Assembly: GCA_020064725.1 (NCBI GenBank)
Contig: JAGTWJ010000011.1
Location: 1,798,001 to 1,862,000, forward strand
Length of the DNA stretch: 64,000 nt
Reading direction: 5' to 3'
Source: Drechslerella dactyloides
Taxonomy: Eukaryota; Ascomycota; Orbiliomycetes; Orbiliales; Orbiliaceae
A program made the translations under genes and the position numbers. Shown one piece after another: positions 58,668 to 64,000 of this stretch; the stretch's first letter is position 1, and the number at the start of each line of letters is the position of its first letter. The notes beneath the pieces are model-generated. The model had not been told where the DNA came from. It did no database searches and saw only the letters and a program-made list of their open reading frames with translations.

Positions 58668-60650
58668 TTTTCCTTACCTCAATAAAATAAATACTCAATC
58701 GTAAGTAGCTTTGACTATAATCTCATGCAGATATAAGACTTTGGAGTTAATGCTCTTTACTAACTTCGATTTCTCTTATATTGCAAAACACGATGTGGAT
58801 TAATCACAGTCTGCACACTATGTAAGCGTGCACATGGCCATATATATATTCAAGACATAGATAAATAAAATCCTGTTTTTATGGAGCAAAAGACATTTTG
58901 CGCATGCATTGTGATCTTCGTTTATTAGCCACCTATAGCGCGACCATGCTACTGCAGCTAGTTTGGAGGCCCCCATTTTCCCATCTATCTTTGCCAGTAC
59001 ATCCAAGCACTATCCAATTGCAGCCATGTTTTTTATATATGGCCTGAAATTCATATTATGCCTGAAATTTCAGACAGAACAATCTGGTTCCGACTGGTTG
59101 GACAAGTCGCAAACAGTCAGAACGTATATCATAATTTTGAAATAGGCATATCTTTAGTAAGCTAAGAATAACATAACACTAAATGGGCATATATTGCACA
59201 AAGAGAATGCTATCTGAATTTACACATCAGTCATAAAGGTCAATCACAATTGCGTAAAAATTCGCATCAATATATTCCTATCAAAATAATTTACATTACA
59301 GCTGAACATAAAAAATCATCAACTTAAACCAATATAATAAACAAAACCCAAACCCCAAATAATGCCTCCCTTACAATACACTCGCAACTGGCTTAAGTTC
59401 ATAAATACTCAAATTTCTGAAATCTCATCACAATGAAGATCCCACCACATGATTATCTTTATTAATAAATAAATAAAACCAGCCAGTTTCCCAGGGATTA
59501 GACTACAGCTTATTATCTCAGAACTTTATAAACATAGAGCCAAAGCAACAGCAGCGCAGGCCAAAGAGCACATCCCAAAGGCCATATTGTAGGCAAGAAT
59601 AGTTGGCAGGGCCACAACTACTAGAATGGCCCCCCATACAAAGCCAGCCACACTGTAACAGGCCATAACAACACTAGTACAGCCTGCTTGGTATATGCCA
59701 CTGGCCCAGCAAGTACTGCCAGAGATATGATGATACAAATAATTTCATTCTCACTCACCATAGCATTCCGATGATATATACAAATAATCAACACAGATTC
59801 AGAGGCCGAAGGATATTTCGATTTCATTCTCTATAGAGCAGAAGAAGACTATTCAGCTTTAAATACTAAAATCAGACAGCTCACTATAACTATATATCAG
59901 AAAAAGAATGGATCCACAATAATAACCCCTGTTTCTCCAAATCAACTTTTCCACCACATTTGGCAAGGCTGCTAACAGACTGCTTACCACCCAATAGCAA
60001 CCCCATCCCCGATCCATACACCAGCTAGATAAACAAGTATACTGACTCCCTTCCACCCTTACTATTTACCTAAAACAAACCAATCCTATAATCATACAGC
60101 ATAAATAATAAATAATACTAAGCAATAGGTAAATACGGTAAAGCCAATCCTTCAGAAAGTAGACATTTTTCAGAATCATTAACAGATATTGGGTGAAAAT
60201 CCTGCTCCCCCAACCCAGTCAGCTTCTTTTAGAACACTTACCTGCCCCACCTTATTAATAGCTCTAATCTTTAACAATACTGATATATATCCACAAAGAT
60301 CACATTTAAGAGTGTGTCTCCCCCAATTTTGTGAAAAGCTTTATATAAGCTAATTAAAGCAATACTTACTGACGCACCCTCTCAATATCAAACCAGTCTA
60401 TTTTACACCAATCTATCATTCAGACCGAAACAATATATTGTGATGGTCATGTGTGCAGCATTTTTACAATTGAAGATTGTATATTAGCTGTGGTATTGTA
60501 GCAGCCTAGATAATAGTCAAGCTATGGAGAAATAAAAGGAGGCAATTAACCAAAAGATATATCAATACCTTCAATCTCTTCAGCTACCCTCTTGAAACCA
60601 TTTAATATATTACATTCATTGTAACTCCCTTGATTTCCCAAAACCCCCCA
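58668..60650. other. interval with two weak minus-strand frames
   Basis: A minus ORF at 58818-59006 (KIDGKMGASKLAAVAWSRYR) reads like protein but is unassigned. At 59526-59760 a minus frame is strongly Ala/Val/Leu-rich (VAGFVWGAILVVVALPTILA, FGMCSLACAAVALAL), a likely small membrane protein or a hydrophobic chance frame. The remainder is AT-rich without recognised genes. Confidence 0.35.
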
Positions 60651-61553
60651 CTAGCAAAATTTAATCCACTGACCTAGCCCAACAATATTTTTATATATAT
60701 CAGAAATCTCCACAAGGCTTAGATCATCCAAGTAGTATTCAGGATATCCTATTAGGAGTTTTAAGCTAAATAAGGACCCAAGTTGGGTAATATCATATTC
60801 CCAGGATGTGCCTGTATCTAATGAATAACTGGTTTTATTTTGGGAAAGAGATTCTTGGAATATTTGAACTTTCCCCTCATAAACACCAATGAATTTACCC
60901 ACAAGTTTTTCGCGTTCCTTCCATAAAATCACTTATTCAGTTTAGTACGTTTGTATCTACTGCATATATTATGGGATTAACATATTTTGAACGAAATCTG
61001 ATATTGCTGGATGAAATGTCTTCTGGCCTACAGCAAATAATGTTGGTTCAGTTAATTTTATATGGAATACTGCTGTTTGTGTACATTTTTTGAAGAATTT
61101 ATCCATACAAAAAACCTTTGAAATCCAAATCCAGCAGGTGTAATGTAGCAGAAGATCTTTTTTGCTTATGTACATGTATAATACCCAATAATAAACTCTT
61201 GGGCCAACAGCTTCTTGGAATTGGTAACAGTTATAAAAATTAGCCAATTTATATAGGAATTCTATGCTTATTTTCTTAGGAATGTTCGAATTCCTATAGT
61301 GGATGATATTTATTACTACAAGTACCAGGTCTAGATTGTTGGTTATAAATCATATTTTTCTCAGTCTGTCCTCTATTGAATAAGCTTCACTAAATCTTTT
61401 TGTAAAATCAAGTATAGTCTTTACAACTAGTAATGCAAGACTCAGCACTTTAGTAAAAACTTACAAATTATTAATATCTATATTTTCTTTTGAGTAGAAA
61501 GTAATAAGAGTATTGTTTATATCATCTATATCTATAATCAAGGCCAAATTCAT
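60651..61553 (-). pseudogene. fungal BTB/POZ-type domain protein pseudogene
   Basis: From ATG at 61551-61553 one frame of 300 codons holds to the TAG at 60651. Family-like motifs are NLALIIDIDDI, a TKVLSLAL start (family SSKVLSLAS), LVLVVINIIHYRNSNIPKKI, FLYKLANFYNCYQFQEAVGP, LHYTCWIWISKVFCMDKFFK, TQTAVFHIKLTE and ILWKEREKLVGKF. The pattern of a BTB-like fold followed by Ile-His-x-Arg-Asn, Tyr-Lys-Leu-Ala and Trp-Ile-Trp-Val-Phe is that of the expanded fungal BTB-domain proteins, which mediate protein-protein contacts. Internal stops include a cluster of TAA, TAG, TAA and TAA (60939-60971) in a Gln-rich linker, plus a TGA. No indel is seen. Single exon. Confidence 0.75.
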
Positions 61554-61865
61554 TTTGGTACAGAAAGCCAAACTTAATTTACAAGAGTATATTTATTCTA
61601 ACAAGAAATTTTTGATTTTTAGCTTTTAGGAATTAATTAAAAATGATTGTGCTTCAGTTTTTGGCCTAAGGATGGTTATATATAAGATATAATAAGTCTA
61701 TTTCTTCCCAAACCAAGAATATACTTTTCTTTGAAATCTTTCTACAATCTTTCTGTGATTTTCTAAATTCAGATATAAGGGTAAGATATAATATTATAAA
61801 AAAGCTTGCCCCTCACCAAACAAACTTTTTAATATATACTAACTTAAAAAATAATTACTTTTAGT
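61554..61865. other. AT-rich spacer upstream of BTB gene
   Basis: The BTB frame stays open upstream of the chosen ATG for some codons without family similarity. Otherwise this is AT-rich sequence with no gene. Confidence 0.35.
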
Positions 61866-61985
61866 ATACTAAGAATCTAAAAACATCAATCTTTATTTAA
61901 AAACACCAATTTATGTGTTATAATATCAGTTTTGATTTAAAAACATCAGCTTTGGTTTACAAACATCAGCTTTTATCTATATTTC
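61866..61985. repeat. short tandem repeat, about 20-bp unit
   Basis: Four or five copies of a unit near aaaacatcagctttgattta occur: aaaacatcaatctttattta, aaaacaccaatttatg, aaaacatcagctttggttta and caaacatcagcttttatcta, with one longer variant in the middle. Copies differ mainly at C/T and G/A positions. Confidence 0.6.
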
Positions 61986-64000
61986 TGTATTACTTTACAA
62001 ACACATTTCCTTAGCAATGAGTCCATTAAGGACAGCCAATAAACCTATATAAGATATACTATCTGCTTAAGTTTGTTTTGATTTTTTTTTATTACTCTTC
62101 TAATCGAAATCTAGTGATACTATCGCAGCCTCTTGTCAAACTGGTAACCCAGAGTCTCTTGGCTGTATTGAAAGGGCGTTCTTTCTTAGGAATACAAAGG
62201 CCGAATTCAGAAAGATATGATGGACTTGTTGAAATTGTATATGTTAAATAGAGCTAGTATATCATCAGATATAGTTTATTATTGGATATAGATCTGATTA
62301 GAGACATCTACCACAGTTTTTGAGCTAATAGATACTAACTCTGATTTTAGGCAACATTTGATTATTGATTTATTTAGCCATAATCTTTGAAATATATAAG
62401 CTTTGAAATACATATACTATAGGCAAAATTAATATATTTAATATCTGCAAAACCTTTAATATCCATATTTATTTCAATATGGATATTGAAGGTATCACAG
62501 GTTGCTTAATTAAGAAAGATTTCTGGATATTAGCTAGCATAGTATTACTTTTAATAATATACTTTCTGCTACTTATTAACTAACTTAGTAAGATATTAGA
62601 GAAAAAAGGATTAATACAAACTTGAGAATTTATATATTTAGCAATTGTGTTGGAGTTGTGTTTACAATCTTAAAGATGGTATTTGTTTTGAAGACTATTA
62701 ATAGAGAAAACTTTAGTGAAGAATGGGGAATAGGTTTGAAATATACTTACCATTTTCCATCTACTAATGACTATTTGTATAGAGAAATATAGGGTACTAA
62801 TATTAGCACAAAATCTTTATTATCCCACTATTTTTCAGTTTGGGTAGAACACCTGATAGAATGTTATTTTATAAAAGAGATGTTAAACTAGTAGTAGGAT
62901 AGCCTCTATGTGGTCTGTGATATAATTATTGAAAAAAAAAAAAAAAAAAATAATAGACAAGGTATAATGTAATAGATGGCCGTGATTTAGTGTAATTCAT
63001 ATGTCTATTTACTGGTGAAATAAATAATAGAAAAACCATATATTCTGTGGATGGGTAGGTTAGATCCCCAAATGGGACTATGGGATTTTTTTATGAAATA
63101 ATCTGTTGTGGTGCTTTTAAATGTCTGGGGCTGGCTGTTTTGATGTGAGAACTGGTGGTGGTTATGAAAGCTGATATATTTCTGATGTAACTTGATAAGC
63201 TGTACGGATTGAATAGACCACACAAAGCAGCAGTGTAATACCAACATTATTAATAAAATGTAGGATTTACAAGGAACCTTGCCTTATAAAAGCACAAGGT
63301 TGGAAGGTTTGTGGTGTTTTTAGGTAATCCCTAACTTTCTCTATCTGTTTGATAGTTCTTTATCATCCTGTGCTTGATGGTTCTCTTCTATCTTCTGCTC
63401 GTTTTATCATATTGTGGCATCATCAGACTGTATTTGGTGGCCTGCCACTGCTTGTTGACATAGTTAAGTCTGTTTATATATCCTTTTAGCTATGTGAAAT
63501 TGCTGTTTATGTTACAGAATCAAGGCAAACTATTGATAAATTCATAATATACTTAAAATGCTGCGCCCTAATACTGGGTATTGAAATAAGATAGATAAAT
63601 TTGCAAATATATATAATGTGTTGTGGTGGGAAATTAGTTATGGTGGGAAGTGAATTGGCAAAAATAGTATGTTCTACTGAAATTAATTATATTGTCTATT
63701 CTTCAGTGGTATCATAGTTGTTATTACTTTAACACTCTAACTTTGTTAGCTGTGGTCTTCCAGCTCTATTTTGTAAAGTCTTCTTATTGGCAGTATGTAG
63801 TTGTGTTGCAGCTGCTGCTAATGCTAATATGATGTTTTCACTTGTAGCATGCTTTGTTGTGTCCTAGCGTCTGTTTGAGTATTTGTTTTTTGCCTTGATT
63901 ACTTTTTATTTTATTTTATTTATTTTTTGTTTTTATTTTATTATTTCTTGTAATTTTGTGCCCTTGGTCTGACCCAATGTTATGGCCAGTAATACTAAGC
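61986..64000. other. AT-rich right end of window
   Basis: Only an 80-codon minus ORF (63005-63247), rich in His, Gln and Ser and without a motif, is open. The stretch holds an imperfect palindrome around atccatattTATTTCaatatggat (about 62460-62485), a poly-A run and a T-rich low-complexity tract at 63890-63955. No gene is recognised. Confidence 0.4.
62932..62950. repeat. poly-A run of 19
   Basis: A clean run of 19 A. It could be the tail of a retroposed copy (LINE, SINE or processed transcript), but no ORF or box A/B element precedes it and no flanking target-site duplication was found by eye. Confidence 0.6.

Noticed and set aside
59526..59760. IFI6/IFI27-like small membrane protein
   Set aside because: Ala/Gly/Val richness is suggestive, but the characteristic repeated Gly/Ser/Gln pattern could not be aligned, and a chance hydrophobic frame is equally likely.
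62932..62950. Poly-A run as a LINE or SINE 3' end
   Set aside because: No reverse-transcriptase motif, box A/B or target-site duplication was found next to it; kept only as a homopolymer.
1..64000. CRISPR array, bacterial operons, riboswitches, phage genes
   Set aside because: No direct-repeat/spacer pattern or ribosome-binding-site-spaced genes were seen, and clear spliceosomal introns show eukaryotic nuclear DNA.

Overview
The window reads as AT-rich nuclear DNA of a filamentous ascomycete (Pezizomycotina). The evidence is short spliceosomal introns of about 50-70 bp with GT..AG ends and TACTAAC-like branch sites, together with protein families typical of these fungi: a GH18 chitinase, a DUF6606-type giant protein, a fungal patatin-like phospholipase, DUF3723, F-box, BTB, a divergent RNase III domain and WD40 repeats of the NLR type. 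No rRNA, CRISPR array, operon or other prokaryotic signal was seen. Almost no frame stays open beyond about 200 codons, but this is not gene-free DNA. Read across the stops, many frames carry recognisable or protein-like sequence for 1-5 kb with almost no frameshift, broken only by TAG, TAA and TGA where Gln, Arg or Trp is expected. Introns keep their splice sites. Point C-to-T/G-to-A mutation without indels is what Repeat-Induced Point mutation (RIP) leaves, and I interpret most of the window as a RIP-type gene graveyard. Layout: 0-13 kb holds mostly unassignable sequence, an F-box start (7.9 kb), two small open ORFs (11-12 kb) and tandem repeats of 11 bp and 30 bp. 13-20 kb holds an unrecognised frame (minus), a 1.4-kb unrecognised frame (plus), a six-intron GH18 chitinase pseudogene, a 195-codon open frame and an F-box pseudogene. 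23-24 kb holds a tRNA-like remnant and a Cys-rich frame. 25-30.5 kb holds a DUF3723 pseudogene and a nearly full-length patatin-like phospholipase pseudogene with upstream regions facing each other; these two families are common cargo of fungal Starship elements. 32.5-46.7 kb holds an F-box start, four unrecognised but long preserved frames and an almost pure A/T block. 49.5-56.3 kb holds an unrecognised plus-strand frame converging on a 5.8-kb DUF6606 pseudogene that lacks its C-terminal third. 57-61.6 kb holds WD40 repeats, an RNase III-domain pseudogene and a BTB-type pseudogene. The rest is AT-rich intergenic sequence with low-complexity tracts. Working together: the recognisable genes do not form a pathway. 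Several (patatin, WD40/NLR, F-box, BTB, DUF3723) belong to expandable accessory families, so the region looks like an accessory or mobile compartment silenced by mutation rather than a functional cluster. Family names come from remembered motifs, not from searches, and all stop counts were made by hand.
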